DNA of 64,000 bases from JANQPX01 sp965222015 (GCA_965222015.1 CBDCTL010000024.1:1-64000); one strand, 5' to 3'; counted from the stretch's first letter, positions 34,778-44,379 are shown. Program-made: numbers and translations. Notes: a model not told the origin generated them from the letters alone.

Positions 34778-34916
34778 TTTTCTGCAGAAAAACGACTTTT
34801 TGGGGTGCAGCCAAGCCGTTATTTTTGTAATTCTACTTTTGGTTGATTTTGATGACGGAAATCAGGCATAATGGTTTTCGTCCTCAGCCGATCGACCAGA
34901 AGGTGGCGGTAACGAC

Positions 34917-37094
34917 ATGGATTTTCTCGACTCCCATGACAAGGCAGACGAGAGCGTTTCGACAGGACCGGACGCAGGGGGCTCGTCGATCCGCAGCGAC
35001 GATCTCTGTCTGGCCTTCGCGCGGCTTTGCCGACATCTGAAACGTCCCTATTCGCCGGCGCAGATCCTGGCGGCGGCGCCGCCGGCGCTCGGCGGCTGCA
35101 CGGCCGGCACGATCCGGCTCGCAGCGGAGCGGCTCGGCTTCAAGACCAGGAGTGTGAAGGGCACGGCCAACAACCTCGCGGATGTGCCGCCGCCGTTCCT
35201 CCTGATTGGCGGCGGGCCGGGCGAAGGCTGGCTGGTGACGTCGCGCGTCGAAGACCGGCTGGAGCTCGCCGGCAACGTCGACGACGAGCCGTCGGTCAGC
35301 ACCATCGCGGAGATCGCGGCCAAAGGCTGCGAGATCATGCTGGCCAAGCCGCTGCCGGCGAGCGCGGACGCCGACGACTGGCGAACGCCGATCATGCGGC
35401 GCCTGAAGCCGATCTTCTGGGAGCTCGGCATCGCCTCGGTGATCATCAACCTCCTGGCGCTGGCCACGCCGATCTTTCTGATGACCGTCTACAACAAGGT
35501 GATCAATCACGGCGCGCTTCGCACCCTCGACGTGCTGGCGATCGGCATGGTCACCCTGTTCGCCTTCGACTGGGTGCTGCGCAGCCTGCGCAGCTACATC
35601 ACCAGCCATGCCGGCGGGCGGCTCGACGCGGCGCTCGGCAGCGAGGTGGCGCATCATCTCGTGCACCAGCCGCTCAAGACCTTCGAGCGCGTGCCGGCCG
35701 GACAGATCATGGAGCGCCTTCGCCAGCTCGATCAGCTCAGGCTGTTCTTCACGAGCCAGATGCCGCTCCTCCTGGTCGACCTCGCCTTCGTAGCACTGTT
35801 TCTCGGCGTGCTGTTCTTCCTGGACATCCGCCTCGGTATCATCACCACCGCCGCCATCCCGCTGTTCCTGATGCTGTCCTTCCTCGCCATGGGACGCCAT
35901 CAGGAGCTGACCGAGGCCGGGTTCAAGGCGGCGGCGGCCAAGGCCTCCTGCCTGGGTGAAACGGTGTCGCAGGCCCTGACCGTGAAGGCGCTCGGTCTGG
36001 AGCCGGAAATGGAGCAGCGCTTCAAGCAGCGCCTCGCCCACGCCGCCGAGACCAGTTTCCGCGCCAGCCATCTGGGCGGACTGATCACCAATTCCGGCCA
36101 GATGCTGCAGCATCTCGTCGCCCTCCTTCTGGTCTATGTCGGCGCGCGCGCGATCATCGCCGGCGACATGTCGATCGGCGCGCTGATCGCGGCGACGATC
36201 CTGGCCGCGCGCACGCTGCAGCCGATGCGTCAAGTGCTGGGCGCCTGGCAGCAGCTGCAGTCGGTGCGCGCCGCCTTCGCAAGGCTGGACGAGCTGATGA
36301 AGCGGCCGACCGAGCTCATCGACCTGCCGATGCCTGCGCTGCACGTCCAGGGCCGGATCAGCTTCGACAAGGTCACCTTTCGCTATGCGCCGGAGTCCAG
36401 GCCGGCCCTGGACGGCGTCGAGTTCGACCTGGCGCCGGGGCAGATCGTCGCGATCGTCGGGCCGGCGGGTTCGGGCAAAAGCACGCTCGCCAAACTGCTT
36501 CTGGGCCTCGACCGGCCGGAGCAGGGCAGGATCCTGGTCGACGATCTCGACACGCGCCTCTGGTCGCCAACGGCACTTCGCCAGCAGATCGGCGTGGTGC
36601 CGCAGGAGATCCAGCTGTTCACCGGCTCGATCGCCGAGAATATCGCGATCGGCGCCGAGGATCAGGGCATCGACCGGGTCATGGCCGCCGCCAAGTTCGT
36701 GGGCGCGCATGACTTCATCCAGAGTCTGCCTCAGGGTTATGCGACCGTGCTCGGCGAACGCGGCAGCGGCCTCTCCGCCGGTCAGCGCCAGCTCATCACC
36801 ATCGCGCGCGCGCTCGTGCGCAATCCGAAGGTGCTGCTGCTGGACGAGGCGACCAGCGCGCTCGACCCGACCACCGAGACCGACCTCCTCGCCAATCTGG
36901 AGCGGGCATCCCGCGGCCGCACGATCATCATGATCACCCACCGTCCGGCGGCCATCGACATCGCGGATCGGGCGATCTCGCTCGCCGACGGAAAGGTCGT
37001 CGCGGACGGGCCGCCGAACCAGGTCGCCCTCGGGCTGGACGTGCCTAGAAAATCGGCCGCCGCGGTCTTCCATCCGCATCTGAAGCCGGTATGA
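34917..37094 (+). CDS. Type I secretion ABC exporter (HlyB-like) with degenerate peptidase-like domain
   Basis: A 725-residue inner-membrane exporter. The N-terminal ~130 residues resemble a C39 peptidase-like domain but no catalytic Cys-His pair is evident (CLD type). A six-span transmembrane domain (about 160-440) and the nucleotide-binding domain follow: Walker A VGPAGSGKST, signature GSGLSAGQRQ, Walker B LLLDEATSALD, switch THR. Overlaps the HlyD gene by 4 bases. No RTX-type substrate or outer-membrane TolC is in the window. Confidence 0.92.
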   Translation: MDFLDSHDKADESVSTGPDAGGSSIRSDDLCLAFARLCRHLKRPYSPAQILAAAPPALGGCTAGTIRLAAERLGFKTRSVKGTANNLADVPPPFLLIGGGPGEGWLVTSRVEDRLELAGNVDDEPSVSTIAEIAAKGCEIMLAKPLPASADADDWRTPIMRRLKPIFWELGIASVIINLLALATPIFLMTVYNKVINHGALRTLDVLAIGMVTLFAFDWVLRSLRSYITSHAGGRLDAALGSEVAHHLVHQPLKTFERVPAGQIMERLRQLDQLRLFFTSQMPLLLVDLAFVALFLGVLFFLDIRLGIITTAAIPLFLMLSFLAMGRHQELTEAGFKAAAAKASCLGETVSQALTVKALGLEPEMEQRFKQRLAHAAETSFRASHLGGLITNSGQMLQHLVALLLVYVGARAIIAGDMSIGALIAATILAARTLQPMRQVLGAWQQLQSVRAAFARLDELMKRPTELIDLPMPALHVQGRISFDKVTFRYAPESRPALDGVEFDLAPGQIVAIVGPAGSGKSTLAKLLLGLDRPEQGRILVDDLDTRLWSPTALRQQIGVVPQEIQLFTGSIAENIAIGAEDQGIDRVMAAAKFVGAHDFIQSLPQGYATVLGERGSGLSAGQRQLITIARALVRNPKVLLLDEATSALDPTTETDLLANLERASRGRTIIMITHRPAAIDIADRAISLADGKVVADGPPNQVALGLDVPRKSAAAVFHPHLKPV

Positions 37095-38479
37095 GCGCGC
37101 TCGCCCGCCTTCAGGCCTGGCTGCGGGAAACGGCCGATAAGGCGCCGCGCCGCAGGCGCGGCGGCGCCGGGCGCTTCGCGGAGTTCCTCCCGGACACCGA
37201 GGGCATCGTCGCGTCCCGCCATTCGCCGGCCGCCGGCTACCTGATCCTCGCGATCGCCGGCATGGTCTTCACGGCGCTTCTCTGGGCCGGGCTGACCGAG
37301 GTCGAGCAGGTGGTGCGCGCCGAGGGCCGGGTCGAGCCGGCCGGCCGCGTCAAGACGATCAACCACCCCCATGGCGGCCGGGTCACCGAGGTGCTCGTGT
37401 TCGAGGGCGAGCAGGTGATCGAAGGCCAGCCGCTTCTCGCCTTCGATCCGGAGCTCACCCGGTCCGAGCTGGACGATCTGATCGGCCGCTGGCAGGTCAA
37501 GGCGGCCGAGACCGATCGCCTCCAGGCCGAGGCCATGGACGAGGAGCCGAGATTCGACGAAAGCCTGGCAGAGGCCCGGCCGGATCTCATCCTGCAGCAG
37601 ACCGATCTCCTGAAGACGCGGCGTCAGAGCCGGGAGAGCCGGAGGCGCGCACTTTCCCAGGCGATCCAGCGCCAGGCGCATGAGGTCGAGTCCCTGATCG
37701 CCGAACGCGCCAGGCTGGAGAACAGCCAGAACATGCTCGGCCATCAGGTCGGCGCGGTCAGAAAGCTCACCGAGCAGGGCCTCTATCCGCGGCTCCGGCT
37801 GATCGCCGCCGAGCGGCAGCTAGGCGACCTTTCCGGCGACATCCGAAAAGCGGGCGCCAGGCTCGCTTCGGCGGAGGCGGCGCGCGCCGAAGCGAGGAGC
37901 GAGCGCGACAGTTTCGAGCTGGAATGGCGATCACTGGTTCTGGCCGAACTCGCCGAAGCCGAGGCCGAACGCGACCGGCTGAAGGAGGCGGTCAGGCGGC
38001 AGCGCACGATGCTCGACGATCTCGTGCTGCGCGCCCCGGTCGACGGCATCGTTCAGGATGTCTCGGTCGCGGGTGCGGGCCAGTCGGTCGGCTCGAACGA
38101 GCCCCTGATGAAACTGGTGCCGACCGACACAGGCCTCGTGATCCGGGCGAAGGTGGACAACCAGGATATCGGCCATCTCGCCATCGGCCAGGAGGCCAAG
38201 GTCAAGGTCCGGGCCTTCGATTTTCTGCGCTTCGGCGCGCTCGAAGGCGAGGTCCGGCGGATCGCGGCCGACGCAACGGTGGATGCCGAAGACGGCGCCC
38301 TTCGCTACGGCATCACAGTGGAGACCGACCGCGCCGAGCTCACCGACGGCGAAAGCTGGCACGCCGTCCTGCCCGGTATGACGGTGGAGGTCGATCTTCT
38401 GGTGCGCGAGCGCACCATCCTCTCCTATCTGACCGACCGGATCTTCCGCCTGCAGGAGGAAACCTTCAACCGCGGATGA
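37091..38479 (+). CDS. HlyD-type membrane fusion protein of type I secretion
   Basis: A 462-residue periplasmic adaptor with one N-terminal span (YLILAIAGMVFTALLWAGL), a lipoyl/barrel-sandwich start (RVEPAGRVKTINHPHGGRV), a long coiled-coil hairpin (about 135-310) and the second half-motif LRAPVDGIVQDVSV...LMKLVPTD typical of HlyD/PrtE. Translationally coupled to the exporter. A convergent TolQ-type operon ends 33 bases away. Confidence 0.92.
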   Translation: MSALARLQAWLRETADKAPRRRRGGAGRFAEFLPDTEGIVASRHSPAAGYLILAIAGMVFTALLWAGLTEVEQVVRAEGRVEPAGRVKTINHPHGGRVTEVLVFEGEQVIEGQPLLAFDPELTRSELDDLIGRWQVKAAETDRLQAEAMDEEPRFDESLAEARPDLILQQTDLLKTRRQSRESRRRALSQAIQRQAHEVESLIAERARLENSQNMLGHQVGAVRKLTEQGLYPRLRLIAAERQLGDLSGDIRKAGARLASAEAARAEARSERDSFELEWRSLVLAELAEAEAERDRLKEAVRRQRTMLDDLVLRAPVDGIVQDVSVAGAGQSVGSNEPLMKLVPTDTGLVIRAKVDNQDIGHLAIGQEAKVKVRAFDFLRFGALEGEVRRIAADATVDAEDGALRYGITVETDRAELTDGESWHAVLPGMTVEVDLLVRERTILSYLTDRIFRLQEETFNRG

Positions 38480-38512
38480 TCGCAACGGGACGCCGCCAAG
38501 CGCCGGTCGCGC

Positions 38513-39037
38513 TCAGGCGTCCAGCTCGCCGCGGCGGGCCTGCTGGTAGATCTCGGGCGCCGGCCGGTCCATGTCCTTGGGCGGCATGGCCGGCTGCGGC
38601 AGCGCGTAGAACTTCGGCTCCAGCTCGTCGAGCGACGGCTCGAACGGCAGGCGCATCTGAAGCTGCCCGTTCTGCTCCTCGGCTTCGCGCGCCGCCGCCT
38701 GAAGCTGCTCGGCGAGATCCCGGTCCCAGGGGATCACATAGGCCCTGGGCTCGACGGCCTCGGCGAGCTGCAGCCAGAGGAAAATGCCAACATCCTCCTG
38801 GATCGAGCTCGACAGCACGGTCGCCTCGTCCGCCTCGCCCATCCACCATTCCAGCGCCACCGGCTTGGGCTTGGACAGAAGCGAGGCGTAGCTGGCATAG
38901 GCGAGCGGCAGGAACAGGAAGGCGGCGGCGATCGCGCCACCTCTGATCCAGGAACGATGCCGGGACCAGATGCTGATCGAGGCGAGCACGCCGGCAAGCG
39001 CCGCGGTGGTCATGAACAGATAGGAAAGCTCGGTCAT
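38513..39037 (-). CDS. Membrane protein of unknown function, third gene of TolQ-like operon
   Basis: A 174-residue protein with two N-terminal membrane spans (LFMTTAALAGVLASISIWS; GGAIAAAFLFLPLAYASYASLL) followed by a soluble domain (VALEWWMGEADEATVLSSSI, a WDRD patch, Pro-rich C-terminus). AAAGGA sits 8 bases before ATG 39037. Not recognised. The EWWMG segment is distinctive. It follows the ExbD-position gene by 17 bases. Confidence 0.75.
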   Translation of the reverse strand: MTELSYLFMTTAALAGVLASISIWSRHRSWIRGGAIAAAFLFLPLAYASYASLLSKPKPVALEWWMGEADEATVLSSSIQEDVGIFLWLQLAEAVEPRAYVIPWDRDLAEQLQAAAREAEEQNGQLQMRLPFEPSLDELEPKFYALPQPAMPPKDMDRPAPEIYQQARRGELDA

Positions 39038-39054
39038 CGTCGATGTCCTTTGGG

Positions 39055-39660
39055 TCACGTCCTCCAGGCGCGCAGCTTGCGATGCAGGCTGTGCACGCTG
39101 CCGGGCACCAGATTGCCCTCGCCCTCCAGCTTGAACCGGTAGACCGTGAGCTCCTGCCCCTCGCGCACCAGCTCGATCTTGCTGGCGAGCAGCTGGCGCG
39201 TGGTCGCGCTCGGCGTCTTCTTGACGCTGGTCACTACGGTCACCGGAATCGGCGAGACCCGCGCCTTGTTACGGTAGAGATGGACGTTCACCGTATATTC
39301 GCCGTCCGGAATGCCGCGCGAATAGGAAACCTCGTAGTTCATGCCGGTGATGTCCGAGCGCTTGCCGAGATCGTCGCGCAAGAGATTGAAGATGCTGCCG
39401 CCCTTGTTGGAATAGCCGACCGGCCGGTCGCCCGGCGCCTCGACCCAGAGGTCGACGTCGGCGTCGACGTCCTCGGGCCAGGTCACCTCGACGATGACGT
39501 TGCCGGGCGGCGAGGTATTCTCCTCCTCGGCCTCACCCACCGGATTGAGATGCGGCAGCAGCAGCACGACCATGGCGACGAAGCCCGCGAGCGCCAGCAT
39601 GATGACGTCCCGAAAGACCGTCCCGCCTTCGTCTTCGTCGAATCGATCAAGACTGAACAT
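39055..39660 (-). CDS. Single-span membrane protein in ExbD/TolR position
   Basis: A 201-residue protein with a short cytoplasmic N-terminus (MFSLDRFDEDEGG), one span (VIMLALAGFVAMVVLLLPHL) and a periplasmic domain with IVEVTWPEDVDADVDLWVEAPGD, a beta-rich DUF-like motif. The topology equals ExbD/TolR/MotB, but the Asp of the span is not obvious. Its start overlaps the TolQ-like gene by 14 bases, arguing for a complex with that channel protein. Role is inference. Confidence 0.75.
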   Translation of the reverse strand: MFSLDRFDEDEGGTVFRDVIMLALAGFVAMVVLLLPHLNPVGEAEEENTSPPGNVIVEVTWPEDVDADVDLWVEAPGDRPVGYSNKGGSIFNLLRDDLGKRSDITGMNYEVSYSRGIPDGEYTVNVHLYRNKARVSPIPVTVVTSVKKTPSATTRQLLASKIELVREGQELTVYRFKLEGEGNLVPGSVHSLHRKLRAWRT

Positions 39661-40381
39661 GCCGCTCTCCGAGCTCGACGATGGCGGTCAGGAGGCGCAG
39701 CGTGCCGCCTTCGAGCAGCCGGTAGTTCACCATCAGCCAGACGTTCAGCACGGCGCCGACCAGGGTCGTGCCGAGCGCCACGGACATGCCGCTGATCAGG
39801 GTCGAGACCATGGGCCCGATCGCGGCGACGTCGGCGGCGTCCTCGGGGTCAACGCCGGAAAGAGCGATCATGAAGCCGATGACCGTGCCGATCAGGCCGA
39901 GGAACACCAGGCTGCCGGCGATGTGCCTGACCACCGCGATGCGCGACGCGAGCTTCAGCTTGAGCGCCGAGGCGATCAGGGTGCGGCTCTGGCCGTCACG
40001 CCCCTCGATCGAGCTGAGATAGCGCGACACGCGGGCGTTCGGATGATGCGCGGGCGCGCGAATCCAGTCCAGTTCCGCACTCACCTGCATCACTTTCATG
40101 GCGCAGAGCGCCAGGCCCGCGAGGAACACCAGAACGATCACCAGCGCCAGCCGGGTGACGTCGCCGTCCAGCACCATGTCGATCCAGCCCTGGATCCAGA
40201 TGGCGGCGAGAAAGGCGGCGCCGACCAGATTGACCACGGCGAAACGCATCATCAGCAGATGGCGATGGGCGGACGGATCCCCTTCGCGATAGGCGCTGAA
40301 CCACGCGCGAAGGTCACGCCGCTGTTCGCGGTCCCGGGCCGGGCGGTCGACGGTGTACGATGGTGCTGCAGTCGAATTCAA
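39647..40381 (-). CDS. MotA/TolQ/ExbB-type proton channel protein
   Basis: About 244 residues from a TTG at 40381 preceded by GAGGAGGGG. An in-frame ATG further out (40468) gives an implausible extension. Two early spans and two C-terminal spans are visible, the latter with the family signature LVFLGLIGTVIGFMIALSGV and MSVALGTTLVGAVLNVWLMVNYRLLEG. Such proteins form proton channels that drive periplasmic work through an ExbD-type partner, here presumably the next gene. Confidence 0.85.
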   Translation of the reverse strand: MNSTAAPSYTVDRPARDREQRRDLRAWFSAYREGDPSAHRHLLMMRFAVVNLVGAAFLAAIWIQGWIDMVLDGDVTRLALVIVLVFLAGLALCAMKVMQVSAELDWIRAPAHHPNARVSRYLSSIEGRDGQSRTLIASALKLKLASRIAVVRHIAGSLVFLGLIGTVIGFMIALSGVDPEDAADVAAIGPMVSTLISGMSVALGTTLVGAVLNVWLMVNYRLLEGGTLRLLTAIVELGERHVQS

Positions 40382-40723
40382 TGACCCCTCCTCGCCCCGA
40401 CGAAGTCTATCTTTTGAGAATATGACCGGACGACAAGTCGACCAGTGGATGACAACCGGATAATACATGAGAACAATCGTGATATATTAGATAATAGGCC
40501 GTTTTATAAGAGAAATTCTGTGATACACATCACAACAATAAAAATTTAACTTCACGGGCATGACTCGACCGGCAAGTCGGCTTGCTGGCCGTCGCCGCGG
40601 TTCTGCCCGCCTGGCGAGCGGATTTCGGGTGACATGGAGGGCGGCGCCGGACGACCTGTCGCAGCGAGGCGAACGATCGCCGGGCGATCATAAGGCGCCG
40701 CCGAGCTTGCTGCGGGGACGGAA
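40382..40723. other. AT-rich promoter region of TolQ-like operon
   Basis: The stretch at about 40470-40560 is markedly AT-rich against a GC-rich background and contains a CRP-like site at 40519-40534. It lies upstream of both the TolQ-like operon (leftward) and downstream of the NIPSNAP gene (leftward). No gene is seen between. Confidence 0.5.
40519..40534. promoter_or_regulatory. CRP/FNR-type binding site
   Basis: TGTGATACACATCACA matches the classical CRP half-sites TGTGA-N6-TCACA exactly and lies about 140 bases upstream of the TolQ-like operon start, in an AT-rich patch. Confidence 0.55.
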
Positions 40724-41047
40724 TCAGCGTCGGAGTTCGAAGAATGGCGCCGCGGTCAGAATCTGGTTCTCCTGGCTCAGGAGATAGCCCGCCTCCGCGC
40801 TGCGCTTCATGAAATCCTGCCAGTCGGGGTCGGCCTGCATCGCGGCGCGCCGGCGGGCACGGTCGGCGGCGTCCTCATAGGCCCAGACATGGATGTAGCT
40901 GTTGATTTTGCCGGTCTCGGTGATGCCGTAGAGCACGGGCTTGCCGAGATGCATTTCCTGAGGCGCCTTGCCGTATTTTTCGTAGAGCGCCAGCTGCAGC
41001 GGGACCGTGCCGGGTCGGCAGCCATAGGTGCGGTGATCGAAAATCAT
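40724..41047 (-). CDS. NIPSNAP-family protein
   Basis: A 107-residue dimeric alpha/beta barrel protein (MIFDHRTYGCRPG...LALYEKYGKAPQE, INSYIHVWAYEDAADRARRRAAMQADPDWQDFMKRS). The RTY and HVWAYED motifs identify NIPSNAP. Function in bacteria is poorly known. Members often sit beside catabolic or transport genes, here a TctB-like gene 54 bases upstream. Confidence 0.88.
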   Translation of the reverse strand: MIFDHRTYGCRPGTVPLQLALYEKYGKAPQEMHLGKPVLYGITETGKINSYIHVWAYEDAADRARRRAAMQADPDWQDFMKRSAEAGYLLSQENQILTAAPFFELRR

Positions 41048-41101
41048 GTCGACTTCCCTTTCGTGAAACGGAGGGCCGCCCGTTCGGGCCGGCAGCGTGG
41101 A

Positions 41102-41581
41102 TCAGACGGCCAGGCCGAGAACGCGCATGAACGGATCGGCCATCTGAATGCCGAACATCCCGTGCATGATCAGCTGGAGCGCCGCCGCCGTGGACAGGCA
41201 GAGCGTGACCAGAGGCCACCAGCGCCGCTCGCCCAGCAGAAGGCAGCCCGACGCGATGAACGCCGACGTCGCGAGGAAGAACCCGAGCGTGGGCAGAAGC
41301 AGCGCGTAGCCGAACGCCAGCCCTGCGAGGCCGGCGAGCGTCGGCCAGGACTCGCGAAGCGTGGCTCTGAGCGACCGATGGCTCTTGCCCGGTGACAGCA
41401 GCATGAGCACGGCGATCAGCCCGCAGGCGAGCCCGCTCGCGATCAGCAGCCGCCCGGACTCACCGGCCACACCGCTTTGGACTGCCGCGCCGCCGAGGTC
41501 GCCGGCCAGCACCACGAAGGCGGTCGACACCGCCAGCAAGATCAAGATCGTTATCTTGTCCCGATTTTGGACGCTCTGCAT
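41102..41581 (-). CDS. TctB-like small membrane subunit, orphan
   Basis: A 159-residue protein with four hydrophobic spans (ITILILLAVSTAFVVLAGDL, LLIASGLACGLIAVLMLL, LAGLAFGYALLLPTLGFFLATSAFIASGCLLL, PLVTLCLSTAAALQLIMHGMF), the TctB pattern of tripartite tricarboxylate transporters. The large TctA and binding TctC subunits are absent nearby, so partners must lie elsewhere or it is a relic. Confidence 0.7.
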   Translation of the reverse strand: MQSVQNRDKITILILLAVSTAFVVLAGDLGGAAVQSGVAGESGRLLIASGLACGLIAVLMLLSPGKSHRSLRATLRESWPTLAGLAGLAFGYALLLPTLGFFLATSAFIASGCLLLGERRWWPLVTLCLSTAAALQLIMHGMFGIQMADPFMRVLGLAV

Positions 41582-41813
41582 TGTATAGCCCCCCGATCAA
41601 GGCCTTCTTGACTTATCCGCGTAAATCATCGGCTGGGAAAAAGCAAGCGTGAGGTCTGTCGAACATTGTCGACGGACGCGCCGAACCGATGAAGCTAACT
41701 CGACGGGAAGTCGAACGCACCCCCGAAACCTCGCGCAAACAGCACTTGCCAAGCGCACCACGCTCTGCGAGGAGAAGGCTGGTTCTACAGCTATCTCCGT
41801 GGAGGACGACCAG

Positions 41814-42251
41814 GTGGGTATCTTCGATTTCGTCAAGGATGTGGGCGCGATGGTCGGCATCGGCAGCGCCGAGGCGGCGCCCGCGGCCGAAGATCTGAAG
41901 AAGGAGGTGGAGAAGCACGGCCTCGACACCAAGGATCTCAAGATCGAGGTCGACGGCGACAAGGTGAAGATCGAAGGCGACGTGCCCGATCAGGCGACCA
42001 AGGAAAAGATCATCGTCGCCGCCGGCAACGTCAAGGGCGTCGCCCAGGTCGACGAGAGCATCAAGGCGGCCGCCGCCGAGCCCGAAGCTCAGATGTACAC
42101 CGTGAAGTCCGGGGATACGCTCTGGGCGATCGCCAAGTCCCACTATGGCGACGGCAACAAATACCCGACCATCTTCGAGGCCAACCGGCCCATGCTCACC
42201 GACCCCGACAAGATCTACCCCGGCCAGATGCTCCGCATCCCGCCCATGTGA
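41814..42251 (+). CDS. kbp: BON-LysM protein, Kbp/YgaU family
   Basis: A 145-residue protein from a GTG with GGAGG eight bases upstream: VGIFDFVKDVGAMVGIGSAE, a BON domain (about 30-85, DLKIEVDGDKVKIEGDVPDQATKEKIIVAAGNVKGV) and a LysM domain (YTVKSGDTLWAIAKSHYGDGNKYPTIFEANRP). E. coli Kbp binds potassium and has the same length and domain order. A frame extends to 41649, but the added residues are not protein-like. Confidence 0.88.
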   Translation: MGIFDFVKDVGAMVGIGSAEAAPAAEDLKKEVEKHGLDTKDLKIEVDGDKVKIEGDVPDQATKEKIIVAAGNVKGVAQVDESIKAAAAEPEAQMYTVKSGDTLWAIAKSHYGDGNKYPTIFEANRPMLTDPDKIYPGQMLRIPPM

Positions 42252-42312
42252 TGGGCGGCATGGACTTGGGTCGGTGACGGCGACCCGGGTTTGCGCCCAA
42301 GATGATGGGAGA

Positions 42313-42342
42313 GGCCGTCCTTCGGGGCGGCCTTTTCTTTTT
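42313..42342 (+). terminator. Rho-independent terminator after kbp-like gene
   Basis: GGCCGTCC and GGGCGGCC form an 8-bp stem around TTCG, followed by TTTTCTTTTT. Confidence 0.85.
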
Positions 42343-43609
42343 CGATGAAGTGGGTGGCGCAGGTCCGGTGACCGGCAACCCTTCCGCCGATGAGCACCGT
42401 CGCGACCGGAATGTGCGCAAAGCAGACGCGACAGCCAGTAGTCCAATGTCTCAGGTTGACCGATTTTGATGAAAAAGGCGGCGCTTGACTGTTGTTAGCG
42501 GTGGTGATTCGTTTCGCCTGACGATTTGCGTAGGGGAACGGATCGATGATGGGCAGGCAGGCCTCACCTGAGCAGCTGTTTTACGACTTCCGCCTCGACG
42601 ATCACGTACCCGCCGATCACCTGCTGCGCCAGATCGATCGTTTTGTCGATCTCGAGGGCATCCGGCAGGAACTCCAGCCCTACTACAGCCAGATCGGCCG
42701 GCCTTCCGTCGATCCCGAGCTGATGATCCGCATGCTGCTTATCGGCTACTGCTACGGGATCCGCTCCGAGCGTCGCCTGTGCGAGGACGTTCATCTGAAC
42801 CTGGCGTTCCGCTGGTTCTGTAGGCTGGATCTCAATGGCAAGGTTCCAGATCAGTCCACGTTCTCAAAGAACCGCCATGGCCGGTTTCGCGAGAGTGATC
42901 TCTTTCGCCATGTATTCGAGACCGTTGTCCAGCGCTGCATCGACGAGGGCCTGGTCGGCGGCGAAGGTTTTGCCGTCGATGCCAGCCTGATCCAGGCCGA
43001 TGCCAACAAGCAGCGCTCCGTGCCCGGCAACGAATGGGATCCCGCCGACATCCCTCCCGACGCCAGGCAGGCGGTAAAGGATTATCTGGCGAGGCTCGAC
43101 GACGCCGCGTTCGGCGCCGCGAGCGAGGTGACGCCGAAGTTCGTCTCGCCCTCCGATCCCGCGGCGCAGTGGACCGGCGCGCTGCGCGGGCCTGCGTTTT
43201 TCGCCTACGCCACCAATTATCTGGTCGACACCGACCACGCGATCATCGTGGATGTCGAAGCGACACGCGCGATCCGCCAGGCTGAGGTTGGCGCGGCGCG
43301 CACCATGATCGAACGGGTCATGGATCGGTTCGGCCTTTATCCGGAACGCCTTGCCGGCGACAGCGCTTACGGCGCGGCCGAGATGCTCGGTTGGCTCGTG
43401 GAGGATCAAGGCATCGAGCCGCATGTCACGGTCTTCGATAAATCGGAGCGCGACGACGGCACCTTCTCACGCAGTGACTTCTCCTACGATCACAAGCGGG
43501 ACATCTTTCTCTGCCCAGCGGGCAAGGTTCTTCGTAAGCGCTGTTCTTCGGGCACCTTCATGATGCGTGCTTGATTTGCTTTTCTCGTGATCCTTTTGGG
43601 GATCATGAG

Positions 43610-44029
43610 ATGTCTAGATTTGACCGTAGATGTGACACTGAGGTTCACGAGGTCCGTCGGCTCGAGGTGATCAATGGCGATGTAGGTCGGCGCAAATGGT
43701 CGGCTGAGCGGAAGGGCGAGATCGTGGCGGAGAGTATGCAGCCTGGCGTCGTCGTTTCCGAGGTTGCTCGCCGACACGATCTTGCCCCGCAGCAGTTGTT
43801 TGCCTGGCGACATGACGCCAAACAGGGGCGGCTGGCGCTTCCAGAAGAGGCCATGTCGTTCGTGCCGGTGGTCGCCGCTGCCGATGACACCGTTTCATCG
43901 GCCCAGCCTCCGGCGCCGGCGTCGCGACAGATTGAGGTCCATCTTGGTACTGCCGTGATCAAGGCGCCTGAAGATGTGCAGGCGAAGCATCTGACCAAAG
44001 TTCTGCGCGCCTTGAAAGCAGCGCTGTGA
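43610..44029 (+). CDS. tnpA: IS66 accessory protein TnpA
   Basis: A 139-residue protein from ATG 43610 (MSRFDRRCDTEVHEVRRLEV). A helix-turn-helix VVVSEVARRHDLAPQQLFAWRHDAKQG identifies the DNA-binding TnpA of IS66. Overlaps tnpB by 4 bases. Confidence 0.9.
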   Translation: MSRFDRRCDTEVHEVRRLEVINGDVGRRKWSAERKGEIVAESMQPGVVVSEVARRHDLAPQQLFAWRHDAKQGRLALPEEAMSFVPVVAAADDTVSSAQPPAPASRQIEVHLGTAVIKAPEDVQAKHLTKVLRALKAAL

Positions 44030-44379
44030 TCCTGCCGGGTGGCCCGGCTCGGGTGTTCGTCGCGACCAAGCCCGTCGACTTCAGGAAAGGTTTGGATGGC
44101 TTATCTGCCGTTGTCCAGGAGCAGCTGAAGCTTGATCCGTTCGGTGGCGCGATCTTTGTCTTCCGAGCAAGACGCGCTGACAGGGTGAAGATTTTGGTCT
44201 GGGACGGGACTGGGCTCACGATGATCTACAAGCGGTTGGAGGGTGCCAAATTCTCCTGGCCGCGGATCGAGGACGGCGTCATGCGGCTGTCGATGGCGCA
44301 GCTGTCGGCGCTGTTCGAGGGGCTTGCCTGGCAGCGGGTTCACAGCCGCCGGGTTGAGCGACCGAGGGCGGCTCAATAA
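44026..44379 (+). CDS. tnpB: IS66 accessory protein TnpB
   Basis: A 117-residue IS66 TnpB with the family signature FVATKPVDFRKGLDGLSAVVQEQLKLDPFGGAIFVFR and LVWDGTGLTMIYKRLEGAKFSWP. A GTG start overlapping the tnpA stop suggests coupling. This protein is unrelated to the RNA-guided TnpB nuclease. Confidence 0.93.
   Translation: MILPGGPARVFVATKPVDFRKGLDGLSAVVQEQLKLDPFGGAIFVFRARRADRVKILVWDGTGLTMIYKRLEGAKFSWPRIEDGVMRLSMAQLSALFEGLAWQRVHSRRVERPRAAQ

Noticed and set aside
34778..34791. Perfect palindrome TTTTCTGCAGAAAA right after rlmI
   Set aside because: Short, AT-rich and without a U tract in a terminator position. No known regulator site matches, so it was not listed as a feature.
34884..37079. 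731-codon leftward open frame
   Set aside because: Antisense to the ABC exporter with matching codon phase. Low-complexity basic/acidic composition.
44026..44379. TnpB as an RNA-guided nuclease (OMEGA system)
   Set aside because: This TnpB is the unrelated IS66 accessory protein. It lacks a RuvC domain and zinc finger and is only 117 residues long.
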